DNA from: Microvelia longipes
Lineage: Eukaryota > Arthropoda > Insecta > Hemiptera > Veliidae
NCBI GenBank assembly: GCA_018340805.1
Contig: JACMZG010000008.1
Span: forward strand, 12,690,149-12,754,148
Length of the DNA: 64,000 bases
Direction: 5' to 3'
This document shows, in pieces, positions 35,888 through 46,483 of the stretch; the first letter of the stretch is position 1; each line of letters starts with the position of its first letter. The position numbers and the translations under genes were made by a program. The notes beneath the pieces were generated by a model that ran no database searches, was not told the DNA's origin, and saw only the letters and a program-made list of their open reading frames with translations.

Positions 35888-36311
35888 ACCAAGAGCCCAG
35901 GGGTGTTTTGATAATAAAAAGTGTAATGGCTGGAAACGGTCTCAATTTTTCGTAAATACCTTCCTGAACAAGGATCTGCAATTCTGCAGACTCGTATCGG
36001 ATAGTTGTCCCAGGCAGAACGCACTTTAGGGGTCAAAGGTTCTGCCTGGGACTCCCATCCGATCCGAGTCAGCAGGATTGCAGATCCTTGTTCAGGAAGG
36101 TATTTACGAAAAATTGAGACCGGTTCCAGCCATTACACTGTTTGTTAACTTGGGTGGTAAATTTGACCTGTAAAGTGCGTTCTGCCTGGGACGCCCATCC
36201 GATACGAGTCGGCAGAATTGTAGATCCTTGTTCAGGAAGGTATTTACGAAAAATTAAACCCGTTTCAAGCCATTACACTTTTTATTAACAAGCACCCCTG
36301 GGCTCTTGGCC
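35888..36311. mobile_element. Foldback element with three arms (one inverted, two direct)
   Basis: The outer arms start accaagagcccagg and end with its inverse cctgggctcttggcc. The left arm (35888-36013) carries cgtaaataccttcctgaaca and the inverse of gttctgcctggga. The right half has two tandem copies of the inverted arm (about 36037-36141 and 36173-36311). The original palindrome seems to have gained a second right arm by duplication. No coding capacity; two overlapping minus-strand frames here (35784-36036) are incidental. Confidence 0.75.
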
Positions 36312-36398
36312 AGGTGACATTGTTCTCGTCGATAAACAAATATTCACAAAGAAAGAAAATCCATACATTTCCAAAAACTCTTTTTTACAACAAAGAAT

Positions 36399-36705
36399 TG
36401 GGAACGGAGTGCCTCGGAACTTTTCCTCACAACATCGGATTGGCATCGCTCATCCTCACTACTTAGGACTCGCTTAGAGGACGCTGGCTTAACTTTTAAG
36501 CTCCAACATAACCTGTTGATATAATTGCCGTATAGAATCGAAACTTAGTTAACTTATTTATTACATAAAGGTACACACTTGCACCAAATTTCAACTCAAG
36601 TGAGTTTTTTTCGATATTTGAAATTTTTTAAAACTGTATACAAGTCATTCGATAAAAATTAAACTAATGCTGATAATGAGATGAAACTTGGCAAAAATTG
36701 TGGTC
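36399..36705 (-). mobile_element. Dispersed family 5S-R, copy F (5S-like segment deleted)
   Basis: On the minus strand it keeps the middle block ending attatcagcattagttta, the ttttatcgaatgacttgta and caagtgtgtacct blocks, and the tail gatgagcgatgccaatcc followed by gatgttgtgaggaaaagttc and cgaggca. Most of the 5S-like segment is gone; only a worn gttaag-side remnant is left near 36485-36500. Confidence 0.75.
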
Positions 36706-36714
36706 TAATAATAA

Positions 36715-36955
36715 AATAATAATGCCCGTTTAGATCCTTGCGGCTCATCAGAGAAAACCCCTGCGGGAACAACCTCGTGTGGTAGATGCAACCGTTACGC
36801 TCAAAGTCTAATCTAAAGTTGGCGATATATTATATAAGGAAATCTTATATATTTACTGAGAGAGTAACCTGGGCTGCGAACCCCAGACCTCCGTGGTGTC
36901 AAAGGTCAGAGTAAATACTAACGCTCTAACGACCTCTGCCACGCAGGTGCGTTTT
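36715..36955 (-). mobile_element. tRNA-derived SINE with ATT-rich tail
   Basis: On the minus strand the head reads gtggcagaggtcgttagagc (A-box region) and, about 45 bp later, ggggttcgcagccc (B box, close to the GGTTCGANTCC consensus). The body leads to a 3' end gatgagccgcaaggatc, ending in an att-rich tail at about 36705-36720. The head is shared with 8786-8862 and the 3' end with 43543-43590, so the family is dispersed. It would be transcribed by pol III and copied by a partner LINE that recognises the 3' end; the partner is unknown. It directly abuts copy F. Confidence 0.65.
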
Positions 36956-38345
36956 ATGAATTTTCCACAAATTTTTGTGGAGTCAGAAATGCCGGTTAGT
37001 CATTTTAACAGAAAAGTACTGGTTGAAGAGCTTCCATTTATAGGGTTAGTAACCTTGATGAGCAACAGTATATGGTTACAATCTAAGAACTCCAGCTTGC
37101 CGAGTAGAGGGAGTTGTGTCGATATACGTTTTAATATTAAAGGCTAAAATTATTTGTTTGCCAATTTCGTTTCAGAACAACACTAAAGTTATTGATCAAT
37201 AACTAATTTTTATTGGAATTATAATTTAAAAGGAAAAAGAATTGTTGTTTTATTGTGGTGGTACATAAATAATAGTTTTTAATCTTAATTATAAATTGGC
37301 TATGAATTAAATTTAATACATTGCAGACAAAAATTGACACTCTTATACATTTAATATACTTTGGTTATGTACACTAATTTACTGTAGCTTTAACTTAGAA
37401 TAAGGTACAACATTAAAACTTAAATTTAGTTCTTTATACTTATATTGATTTCCTGAAAATTACTCATTGATCAAGGTCAATAATTGATTCTTCCCTGATA
37501 TCGTTTGCTGAGGGCTTTTCTGCGTATTTTTGTTTATGTTTCTAAAAATGTTTTCAGTGTTCCTACAAAATTTTATCACAGATGTTACCGATGAAAAAAA
37601 TACAGATAATTTTATAAAATAGGTCTGCTCGTAAAAAAGATTTTATATTATTGAGAATTACTTAATGATAATTATTTATAATTTTTTGCAAGAGGCAACT
37701 TTTAGGTAACTCAGCATGAATTTCGAGCCATTTAAAAGCTTATTCTAGCATGCATTATTCTTAACAGAAAGTATGAAAGCTCAAGGCTAGGTATTTTAAT
37801 ACTTAATCAAAACTAATAATTTTAAACAATTATTTATTCAAGCAATCTTTAAATCTTAGAAGTTAATGTAGTATAACTCGGTTCTAAAAATGAGTATTAC
37901 AAACAGATATTACTGTACAATTGTACAGGTATTACGAAAAAAAACTTCGTGAATATTTTTCTTTCTTCCTACACTTTAGTATATAGTTTAGTCTTCTCTG
38001 TTTGGGTGGAGGATGTGTCTTTTTTACTGGAGGTACGGGAATCGCAACCCGGGTTGTGTTTCCTATTTTCAGTATACATTGATTCAGCGCTAACTTTAAT
38101 TATTTTTTGAGAACAAACAATACGGAACGCCATCTCAAGTTATTGTTCCCGCAGGGTAATTTTCTATCAAGGCAAAAAAATTCTACAGCGGAAATTTTTT
38201 TGCATCTATACTGGTTTAATTTAATGTAAATCCTACCTTCAAATTTGAAGAAGTAAGTATTAAAAGTTAGCAACGCCCTAATAAAGAACATTAATACGTT
38301 AACCCCACTAGCTTAAGCATTATCCCGGGTAATGAACAATATAAA
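36956..38345. other. AT-rich stretch without a gene
   Basis: No gene was recognised. An 84-codon plus-strand frame at 36893-37147 begins inside the SINE and has no domain. A short GC-rich string with a cccggg centre at about 38036-38058 precedes the hairpin cluster by 300 bp. Confidence 0.45.
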
Positions 38346-38538
38346 TACGGGCCTTCGGCCCGTAGCCGCTACGCGGCCGCGGCCCGGGGGCCTCCCTGTG
38401 GCCGCTTCGCGGCCACATTGTTGTTGTTTTGTATGATGTGTTGTTTCATTATTGTTCTTGTTACATGGCATTTTGCCATGTACCTAGCGAATTTTCACAG
38501 CCTCTCCACACAGGCCCGCTTCGCGGGCCTGAGAGGCT
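38346..38538. repeat. GC-rich cluster of five or more perfect tight hairpins
   Basis: Five perfect stems with three-base loops lie in 193 bp: tacgggcc-ttc-ggcccgta (38346-38364), gccgc-tac-gcggc (38365-38377), tgtggccgc-ttc-gcggccaca (38397-38417), tacatggca-ttt-tgccatgta (38462-38482) and caggcccgc-ttc-gcgggcctg (38511-38531). The last is enclosed by an outer agcctctc/gagaggct stem (38499-38538) followed by T residues. A 10 bp GC palindrome (38375-38384) links the second and third. The first 70 bp are mostly G and C in a window that is about 70% AT. No open frame. It looks like mobile GC clusters known from fungal and algal organelle genomes, but could also be an insertion from a bacterium or organelle; its origin is unresolved. 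Confidence 0.85.
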
Positions 38539-38821
38539 TTCTAACAAATTTGATTTTACTAATTAAGATTTTATTAATACTTTATTATTAATAGTATGCT
38601 ATAATATTAAAACTAACAAGCATTATAAACAAAAATATATTCATGATTTATGTTTTTAAATAAAAATACCGTTTCCGTCACTTAGGATCATAGATAAACA
38701 ATATTAACATAGATGGCTCACTCAAAGATTTAAAAAAAAAATAGTTGATGGGATGCAGGAGGCTCAAGTAGTACAGTCTAGTGGTGACAGCGTGAAACTG
38801 TCACATATTTTTATTTCTGAA

Positions 38822-38867
38822 AATTTTCATAATGAAAATAGCGTCATTTTCATAATGAAAATTCGCT
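38822..38867. repeat. Tandem pair of a 17 bp palindrome
   Basis: attttcataatgaaaat appears twice, separated by about 12 bp. Confidence 0.75.
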
Positions 38868-39068
38868 AAAAGTAAATCGATATTAGGTACCCACATGTTG
38901 GCCAACCTAACATTTCCTAGTGCCCTACCCATAACGTTTCATACATAGAACCAAATGATAAAAACTACGAAACACTCGACTAAACAAAATTAAAGCAAAA
39001 CTTAAGGTGAAAGGAGTTAACCTGACTTAAGCTGAGAAAACAGTATAAAGAGCAAGACACAAAGTATC

Positions 39069-39096
39069 TTCCTAATGATTCCAAAATCATTAGGAA
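39069..39096. repeat. Perfect 12 bp hairpin
   Basis: ttcctaatgatt and its exact inverse flank the loop ccaa. Confidence 0.8.
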
Positions 39097-40027
39097 ATCA
39101 TTGCGTTAGTATGAGCCTAAAATTGCTAATAATTTTTCCCAACGTTTAAAGTATTGCACAGATATTAACAACTACTGAGTGAGTATTTTTAACCTTAATT
39201 AGGTTAAGCATAGTACAAAGGAATAACCAAGACACTTAATAGCTTAGCTTGACTACGTTTCAAGTAAGACTTAGCTCTGACCTTGTATTTTATCGGTTAT
39301 GGAGCAGCTATAACGACTTAATTTGAATAGAAAAGAGATGTTATTATAATTGATGCAACTTGATCTTGAACTCGAGCAATTATGCGCATAATAGTGGACA
39401 TAAGAACATCATGCAAAAAGGAAAGATCCGACAACAATCACATTTACCTAAACCAATTCGTTTCTGCTAAACAGAATAATTTCATAGTCAATCTTCTAAA
39501 CGATTCGCAATAGATTTTCCCCGAACATCCTATTATTTTGTTTGTTTCTAAATCAATTATCTTGAGATGTAAGGTCGAGGACGGTTATTTGACGGAGACA
39601 AGACAAAAAAGATCGTTTACTCCTTGACTTTGAAATAAGTTTTAACCTTGAATAATCTGACAAGTTTTACTAAGCAAAATTAACTTACCTTAAATAGAAA
39701 CTGGATTAAAGTGAAAGATATCACTCATTCAGAATTTCGACTAAATTCAGAGTAATTAATCTCTTTACAACTGCAATTAATGTAAGCCCGGGAGGTTATG
39801 TTTATTTTATACAACAAAGGTGAGCAAAATGATTACAATTATCTTATTTTTAGTTATCGTATAAAAAATTAGGATGATTTTTTTTTAAAAAATGGTTTAT
39901 AAATGAGCTTAGACAAAATTGTCTGTAGACGTATTGCATAATAAAACATTCTTTATGATAAATTATTGTAAGTATTTTATTTGTGCACAATACCTAGATA
40001 CAAAGTCAAACTTTAAAAATGCATAAT

Positions 40028-40055
40028 CAATTAGGTAACTTTGGTTACCTAATTG
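40028..40055. repeat. Perfect 12 bp hairpin at the break of a truncated family copy
   Basis: caattaggtaac (40028-40039) and its inverse (40044-40055) flank the loop tttg. The next base begins recognisable family 5S-R sequence on the minus strand, so the hairpin sits at the truncation point of copy G. Confidence 0.8.
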
Positions 40056-40363
40056 TTATCAAAATTATGACAACGTTTTATGATTTTTCGAAATTTTTGC
40101 TGGTTTATGACGTCAAAAATATTTTCCAAATATCACAACTGCTGCAGTAGTAGTGATTTTTTTCAAAGTTTCAACTCTCTAGCCTAAATACACTGGGAGC
40201 AACGATGATAAAAGACACAAATATACAGACAAACAACTTTGCGAAGACTCAGGGTACCTTAAAAACGCCTGAAAAGGATTAATCCGGTGACATCACGGAT
40301 TCAATTTTTTTTTTGCAAACACAATACTTTTCCTGTATACGTGCGGTATAAATGAGGAAAAGC
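40056..40363 (-). mobile_element. Dispersed family 5S-R, copy G (5' part only)
   Basis: On the minus strand it starts at 40363 with cttttcctcatttatacc, its inverted partner and the caaaaaaaaaattgaatcc block, continues through gatgtcaccggatt, the tttatcatcgttgctccc block and the ttgacgtcataaacc block, and stops at 40056. The 3' half with the 5S-like segment and tail is missing. Confidence 0.8.
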
Positions 40364-41896
40364 AATACGAATCATCGCTTGTAATTGATTATTATGAGTA
40401 TTAGGTAATCGTCCTGATACAATCATTATTAGGGAGTATAAAGTAAGGAACAAACACTTGGCAGAAATAATTGCGGGGGGGACCAGCCCAACAAAATTTT
40501 ACCTTGATCTTTATGAACAGACTTCAAATTTGTTTATATGTTACGGTGCGCAAGACGATAGAATGTTATTTATCATCTATATTACTAAGAAAATAAATAA
40601 ACAGCCATTGCACTTGTGGTTAATTATGAATGTTTCTTAGAGAACTGTTCTGCCAAAATCGGAAGTTGATAATTTCCACATAAAGATAAATATTTCACTT
40701 AATAACTTCTACTCCTTATAAGAAAGAGAAGCATTCTGACAATCTTCTATGATTCAATAAACAATAATACATTGAATTAAATATTATAATACGACACATG
40801 GCTAAAATCAATTGACAGCGTGCCAAAAATCTGTGAGGGAAAGAATTCTATTGGTTCAAACCGACCACGCTCCTTTCCCTTCCTCCTCATGCCAACCTGG
40901 GTATAAAAAACACCAAAAGACAGCATCTGTTTTGGAAATTGCCATGTCTTTTAATAGATGACAGTCTTGACTTTTTTAAGTCATGAATGCATATTGTGTC
41001 GTATTATTTTTATAATATGAAACAATACGCATTCAATTATACAAACGACAGAAAAAAAGCAGTTTGTTTTGGAAAAAAGTAGCTGACAATTTATTTGAAT
41101 CGTCAAACTTTTATCATAGAACTATTATGATATATTGCATTACGTAATTAACAACTTTAACTCCACTTAATTCATACTTCCCGAACAAATTTAAAGCAAC
41201 ACTAAGTAGGTAAATTTATAAGATACAACAATATTCCTACTTAAAAAGTAAATAAATAATTTTTAAAAAATAAAAAAAATTCAATATCAAATAAAAACAA
41301 ATAATAAAAATAAAAACATAACCTGACTTACAGTGTTGCAAGAGTAGGGAATTTTTGTACTTATTGTTACTTAAAAGAAGGGATTTTTTTTTAAAAAAAG
41401 AGGGTTGAAAGCATTGTGATTTTGGCAGGCTGTCAATTAACTTTAGCCGTGTGTTATATTATAAACGAATCTAATATTAAATTAAAATATTAACAGAAAT
41501 AATCTTACTAGGTATATATAATTTTTATACTAAATATATATCGAATCTAAATAGGTTTGAAGATAATTTTATTACAAAATCTTTCTATTATTCTCCAAAT
41601 AAGGAAGATTTTTTATTTATTTTCAAAGTAATTTTATACTTACACAGAAGACTGTACACTCACTGGGCCAAGGATATTGTATTTCTAGTAATATACGATG
41701 TGTGATTAAAACATATTAGAAACACAATTGAATTTTTATAATGGTTTAAAGTAGAATTACTTAATCTTAAATATCAGTACAAGTCGTAAGTTAATAAAGT
41801 TAATAGCATTATTAAGGTAAACAGTGAATATGTAGCATCAACAAAACGAGTTTTACAATAAGGGATTATAATACTACCAGATAGATTTAGAAGTTC
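40364..41896. other. AT-rich stretch without a gene
   Basis: No gene was recognised. The 60-codon frame at 40458-40640 has no motif. Confidence 0.5.
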
Positions 41897-41909
41897 TAAT
41901 CTGTAGCGG

Positions 41910-42543
41910 AATCAACATAGGTAAGGAGGATGAGATCATTATGGACGGGAATGTAATTGAAGAAGTAGAGCAGTTTATTTATCTAGGTAAATTATTAGCA
42001 AAGAAAAAAGGTTCGGAAAGGAGCTGGATAGAAGAATTGGATTGGCTTGGAAGTCTTATAACAAATATAGAAGATTATTTCGTTCCAATGTTGAGATGAA
42101 TAAGAAGATTAAGCTATGGCAGAGCGTTGTTAAACCAGTCCTGTTATTGGCTGCGAGACGTGGATATTAACTTCACAAATTAACAAACTAAGAATATCTG
42201 TAAGGAGGATGGAGCGAAGTATGCTCAAATTAGTAGAAAAGACAGGAAGTCAATTTATGGATTAGAAATAAGACAGGAATGGAAGACATAGGCAGACAGC
42301 AGTAGAAAGAAAATGGAAATGGCGGGCCATCTAATAAGAGTGACAGATGAGAGATGGAGCAGAGCAATACTGGACTGGTACCCGAGGGATCTGAAGAGAA
42401 AAAAAGGAAGACCGAGCACTAAATGGGACCATGAGATGAAGAGATGCTGCGGAGGAGTCACGTGGAAAAGGGTGGCAATGGACAGAGAGGAATGGAGAAG
42501 AATGAAAACGGTCTATTCACAAGTTTGGTTACCTACTGATTAG
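41910..42543 (+). pseudogene. LINE ORF2 C-terminal fragment (endonuclease/RT type)
   Basis: The frame starts with EDEIIMDGNVIEEVEQFIYL, the block that follows the RT catalytic core (consensus ends in a F.YLG motif). After several frameshifts a clean C-terminal frame (42313-42543) reads KMEMAGHLIRVTDERW, LDWYPRDLKRKKGRPSTKW and WKRVAMDREEWRRM. This closely fits the conserved C-terminus of arthropod endonuclease/RT proteins (WAGH..R..D.RW, GRP..RW, A.DR..W). The apurinic endonuclease and RT active-site blocks are missing through 5' truncation. Clade placement (RTE-like or similar) is tentative. Confidence 0.75.
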
Positions 42544-43224
42544 AGTTTTTTTTAAACAATAGTTGAAATAATTAAGTTAAAAATAAGTTAAGTTATTGTC
42601 AGTATAAGTCTAAGTTATGTGTTAGTCTAGTCTAAGTACTTTTGTGTGCGTATGTAGATGTCTATATGTAGTGTAAGTATGTTATATAAGTATTGTGGGT
42701 ATGTTTATGTTTATGTATATTCATGTATAGTGAGTTTAAAACTTTGGTTATAATTATTAAATATTAAAGTATTTATTATTGATTGTCTTATTAGTTGTAA
42801 TACATTATTAATTTCTTAAGATATATATTTATTAATATTAGTTTGATTTTTACAATATGTACATTATCAATTTATACTATTATTATTTTTCTGAATGTTC
42901 AGATTGATAGTTTAATCAAATAATTAATTATTTCTGTAGAAGATTCATTAGTATTTATTTAAGTAATCATAATTTATGTTTATCCTTATGTTATTAATAT
43001 TACTAATTTGTTATATATATTATAATATTAACCACAAATTTTACTAAATTTTATTTTTTGCATGTATCGTAAAATTATTTTTAATTATTTTTGTATTTAA
43101 ATTAATTCTAATGAATAATCTGAGAGCGAACTCAATTAACCACAGCTCAGGCTGATTTAATCTTATAAAACTATAAGCCAATATTGTAAAATTGTAAAAT
43201 GTATTATGGATTAATAAATGGTAT

Positions 43225-43241
43225 ATTATTATTATTATTAT
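43225..43241 (+). repeat. (ATT)n tail of the LINE
   Basis: Five to six tandem ATT units directly before the downstream target-site duplication. Confidence 0.85.
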
Positions 43242-43542
43242 TAATCTGTAGCGGTATTAGGGGTAATAAGTAAATAAGAAAATACGTTAAAACTAGTTTC
43301 TGTTTTTTTATGGTAAGAATGGCGAGAGAAAGGTATTTAGTAGTGAGAGAGAAGAACCACTTATTTAAAGTCAAGTAGTCAACTTATTTTGGGTTTCTAT
43401 TATTTACTCACGTAATTATTTCAGAAGTTTTAAGGCAAGGCGCTGAAGCAAGTGAAACACATACTGTCAAAACCGGCATACATTGGCTGAAAATGCATTG
43501 ATAGACAAAGTGCTCTTGGTCATTCTGCACTCTATAATAATA

Positions 43543-43595
43543 ATTATAATATAATGCTCGATTATAGAGCCATGCGGCTCATCAACCCTTAAACT
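43543..43595 (-). mobile_element. 3' end fragment of the tRNA-derived SINE
   Basis: On the minus strand it reads gggttgatgagccgcatggc, then an ATT-rich tail. This matches the 3' end of the SINE at 36715-36955. Head and body are absent, so the copy is strongly 5'-truncated. Confidence 0.55.
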
Positions 43596-43659
43596 TCAAG
43601 TAAACTCTAATGTTGTGGATAATTTATTCTGTAGTCTTATGTGAGGGACTTAACTGTTA

Positions 43660-43756
43660 TGACGTCGGACTCGCTTTGCTCATCCTTAGAATGTCACAAT
43701 CACCCAAAGCTTAATTTGGTATTACTTCGGTCTTGCTACGCTTGACCCCAGAATGA
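43660..43756 (-). mobile_element. Dispersed family 5S-R, tail fragment
   Basis: Two tail motifs are readable on the minus strand: gatgagcaaagcgagtccga and an aagcgtagcaagaccgaag variant. The cacaatcaccca string between them may be a remnant of the 5S-like segment's flank. The rest of the element is missing. Confidence 0.5.
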
Positions 43757-43869
43757 ATGGGTAACCAAATTTCTAGGGTGTTAAACTAAAGGCTGATTAA
43801 AGTTTCAAAAAGTGTTACAGTGGATACAACTACGCTTCTATCTTTACGAAAGCCTTGAAATACCAGCGG

Positions 43870-43925
43870 TCAACGTGGCAGCTTAGTGGTAAAACGTTAT
43901 GTTTTTTTCAGGTGCAAACAAATTT
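43870..43925 (+). other. Possible tRNA-like A-box remnant
   Basis: gtggcagcttagtggtaaaa resembles a tRNA D-arm region (A box), but there is no matching B box within a normal distance. It could be a SINE head fragment. Confidence 0.25.
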
Positions 43926-44338
43926 TTCATCTAATTTTAACTACTGCTGCAATAAACATATATTTTCGCTAATAACGTAAAAAGTAACTAACTTTCGAAT
44001 TTCGACTACAAGTCCTTGTAGTCAAACACGTAGTAAAACATAAAGTATGTTTTATGTATGTCAAAAAACAGTTAAAAGACTAAAAAAGTTACAGACCGTT
44101 AAAACTTAAAAGTCAATATTTTCAAAATGGCAATCAATATCCAAAATTAAATCAATAGTTATTCGTTAAATTCATCGCTTAAAGATATAAATTTGTTTAA
44201 GGTTTCAGTTGTACCGGAAACATTTTCGATTTTTATGATTTTTTAATCACTCAGATAAATAAGATAAAACTGTTTAAAAAGTTGTATTTTTGAGGCAGCA
44301 CTCTTACAAAGTTTGGCTCAACTAACAGAGTTCAGGGA

Positions 44339-44870
44339 GCGTTTGATTCGGCTTGGTGGACAGCCATATTATACCAATTAAATGTATATCATGTATATCA
44401 TGCCACTGTCCTAAAATGAATATCATGTAACAAAAATGATTACCATAAAATATTCGGTTCACTATAAGGTTCAGGATACCAATGGCAAAAAATATCATAA
44501 GAGTCTCTTCAAGTGGTACATAGCAGTGGGTTTTGGAACATTATGTACGATTCTCTATTATGTCTTAAATATCGAAATATCCCGAAGGAGCAAGTGTTCT
44601 AGCTTTCACGGATGATCTTCATAATTCCTTATTAAGATCATATTGCCACTGATCGTGATTAGGAGATACGATGTATTACGTAGCATTGCCCTAGAGAATC
44701 ATAGCCTTCATCTAGTTAAAGTATGGGCTCATCAAAACAAGATTTCACTTATATTACGCATAAGCCGAAAACGAAAACAGAAGGGCAAATGTGTGGAGGA
44801 TATGATTAACCTTAATGAATGTATGTAAAAGAATTTTTACTTCCTCTGAAGGAAGTAAAAATAATAATGG
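44339..44870 (+). pseudogene. R1/Jockey-type LINE reverse transcriptase relic
   Basis: At 44339-44380 one frame reads AFDSAWWTAILYQL, the RT block with the first catalytic Asp (AFD). Further on, a SSGFWNIMYDSL block stands where functional elements have GS.LGP.LWN....., and 44581 onward reads PEGASVLAFTDDLHNSLL, in which FTDD takes the place of the YADD catalytic box. A later frame (44643-44828) keeps DVLRSIALENHSLHLVKVWA and HQNKISLIL blocks seen after YADD in R1-like elements. Frameshifts and stops make it inactive. The 45323-45511 frame (SYRAILKTNIVLNYASPYK) could be a further downstream piece. Confidence 0.65.
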
Positions 44871-46417
44871 CGTAGAAACAACAGCTTTTGTTGATTGTGA
44901 ATAAAAATTTCTAAATATTCTCTTCAAATAGATGAAAACTTTCCTGAAATCGTTCAAATAATCAGGCAGAACAACTAGGTATTGAAGAAGCACTTGTTAG
45001 GCTAATATCTCTCAAGAGAAGATCTCAAATAGTGGCATTAAAAATTAAGCCTGGCACTATCAGCATCTTTATTATTATTCAGCACTATCAGGTTTTTATT
45101 GCTTCAAGTTCCGTGACAGGGTTCTACTATTCAAATAAAATAGGTCATATGTCATTCTGGTATAAATAGTTATGAATAATATGAAATATTAGCCAGGAAA
45201 GCCTCCTTCAGCTCCCTCAGTGAAGCCTAGCAAATGAAATATCCGCAAGTCTACGTTGTAACGGCTAAGTTATGATAAGTTTGGAAAATTGCAGATAAAT
45301 TTGGATACATTTAGAGAAAGGGTTGTGGACTAAATTTTCCCTAACCGTAGTAAGCAAGTTTTTTTGGCTTTGGTCTACTAGCTATAGAGCCATTTTGAAA
45401 ACAAATATTGTGCTAAATTATGCAAGCCCTTACAAGGCATGGCTCCAACAAAAGCATACCTTAACTGTTTCAACATTATTCCAGATCCATCATGTAAGTA
45501 CGACAAAGTAACTTACCAAACATATAGGCCCAAATTATTTTAGTTGTCCGTTATTCTGCTGAGAGACGTTCATTACTATCTAGCGTTGTCACAAGAGGAG
45601 ATCCATGGAATAATTCCAATAATATTCAGATATTCTAATATTTTTTTCTACACATCTATATGTGTTATTCTGTTATCATAGTAGCTTTATCCTATACGAT
45701 CCTATAAGATACGAGCTTTATCCTATTCTCGTACAATAGCTATACAAATGTTCCGAGTTTTATTTCATCATCAGCATTAATGCAATTTGTATTCAATGAC
45801 ATGTATTTGATTTTTTTAAATGGTTAAAATCGAAAAATTATTGAAGTGCCCGGATTTTTTTTACTAAAACAATATGTTTTGTTTTATATTTTTTTCTTTT
45901 ATTACATATGGAGGACAAATATTGAATAAGTTAATCATTGAGATGTGTTCCCACGATATAACCCAGTGTTGGTTGGTTTTCTTGTAGCTGATGATGACAG
46001 TGACCATATAAACAAGTATTACATACAATATCACGCAAGTGAAATATTAAAACAATGCGTGTATTGTACAAAACCAGTTATTAATAATAATCAAACTAAA
46101 GAGTAATGTTGATATCGAACAAGTTTTTGTATTTTATATAATTTTTACCATATTAGTTAATTTGTAGAAGAGTACAAGAATTGTATCTTGTTCAGGTGCT
46201 TTCTGGAAGATTATTTAAGGTTTACCTTAAAAAGTAAATAAAATAAAGAATATTTGTATCGCTTAAGAATAATTGACAGAACTTTTTATAATGTCCTTCA
46301 CATAGTTTAAATGATGATGCTTAATAATAAATTTAAGTTTATCTGAGCGCTCCATAAATAAAGTATTTATTAATGACGTATATTTTTAAATCCTAATTTT
46401 CTCAGTTTAAACAAATC
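44871..46417. other. AT-rich stretch with possible LINE and repeat remnants
   Basis: No gene was recognised. About 45323-45511 may continue the R1-type relic. About 45745-45845 has tttcatcatcagcattaatg and a caatgacatgtattt block like the middle of family 5S-R, but too short to call. Confidence 0.4.
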
Positions 46418-46483
46418 CCGCACAGGATACCTCTGAACTTTTCCACACAACTTTAAACTTGCTTCGATCTTCTTCAGAATGTC
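46418..46483 (-). mobile_element. Dispersed family 5S-R, 3' terminal fragment
   Basis: The minus strand reads a gatcgaagcaagttt tail motif, then gtgtggaaaagttcagaggt and atcctgtgcggga. This matches the extreme 3' end of the family, as in copies F and H. Only about 65 bp remain. Confidence 0.5.

Larger units (their letters stand above)
38539..40027. other. AT-rich stretch without a gene
   Basis: No gene was recognised. It holds two copies of the palindrome attttcataatgaaaat (about 38823-38866) and a perfect hairpin at 39069-39096. Confidence 0.5.
41897..43254 (+). mobile_element. 5'-truncated LINE insertion with 13 bp target-site duplication
   Basis: The 13 bp string taatctgtagcgg occurs at 41897-41909 and again at 43242-43254, bracketing a 1.33 kb insert. 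The insert starts inside a reverse transcriptase ORF, carries a ~670 bp 3' untranslated region, then an aataaa-like signal (43214) and ends in an ATT repeat (43225-43241). Truncated 5' end, simple-repeat tail and direct flanking duplication are the expected marks of target-primed reverse transcription. Confidence 0.85.

Noticed and set aside
38499..38545. Bacterial rho-independent terminator
   Set aside because: The outer stem followed by T residues looks like one, but there is no bacterial gene near it and it is one of a series of hairpins without a transcription unit.
42255..42461. Minus-strand 68-codon frame
   Set aside because: It is antisense to the LINE C-terminal frame at 42313-42543, which has recognisable motifs.
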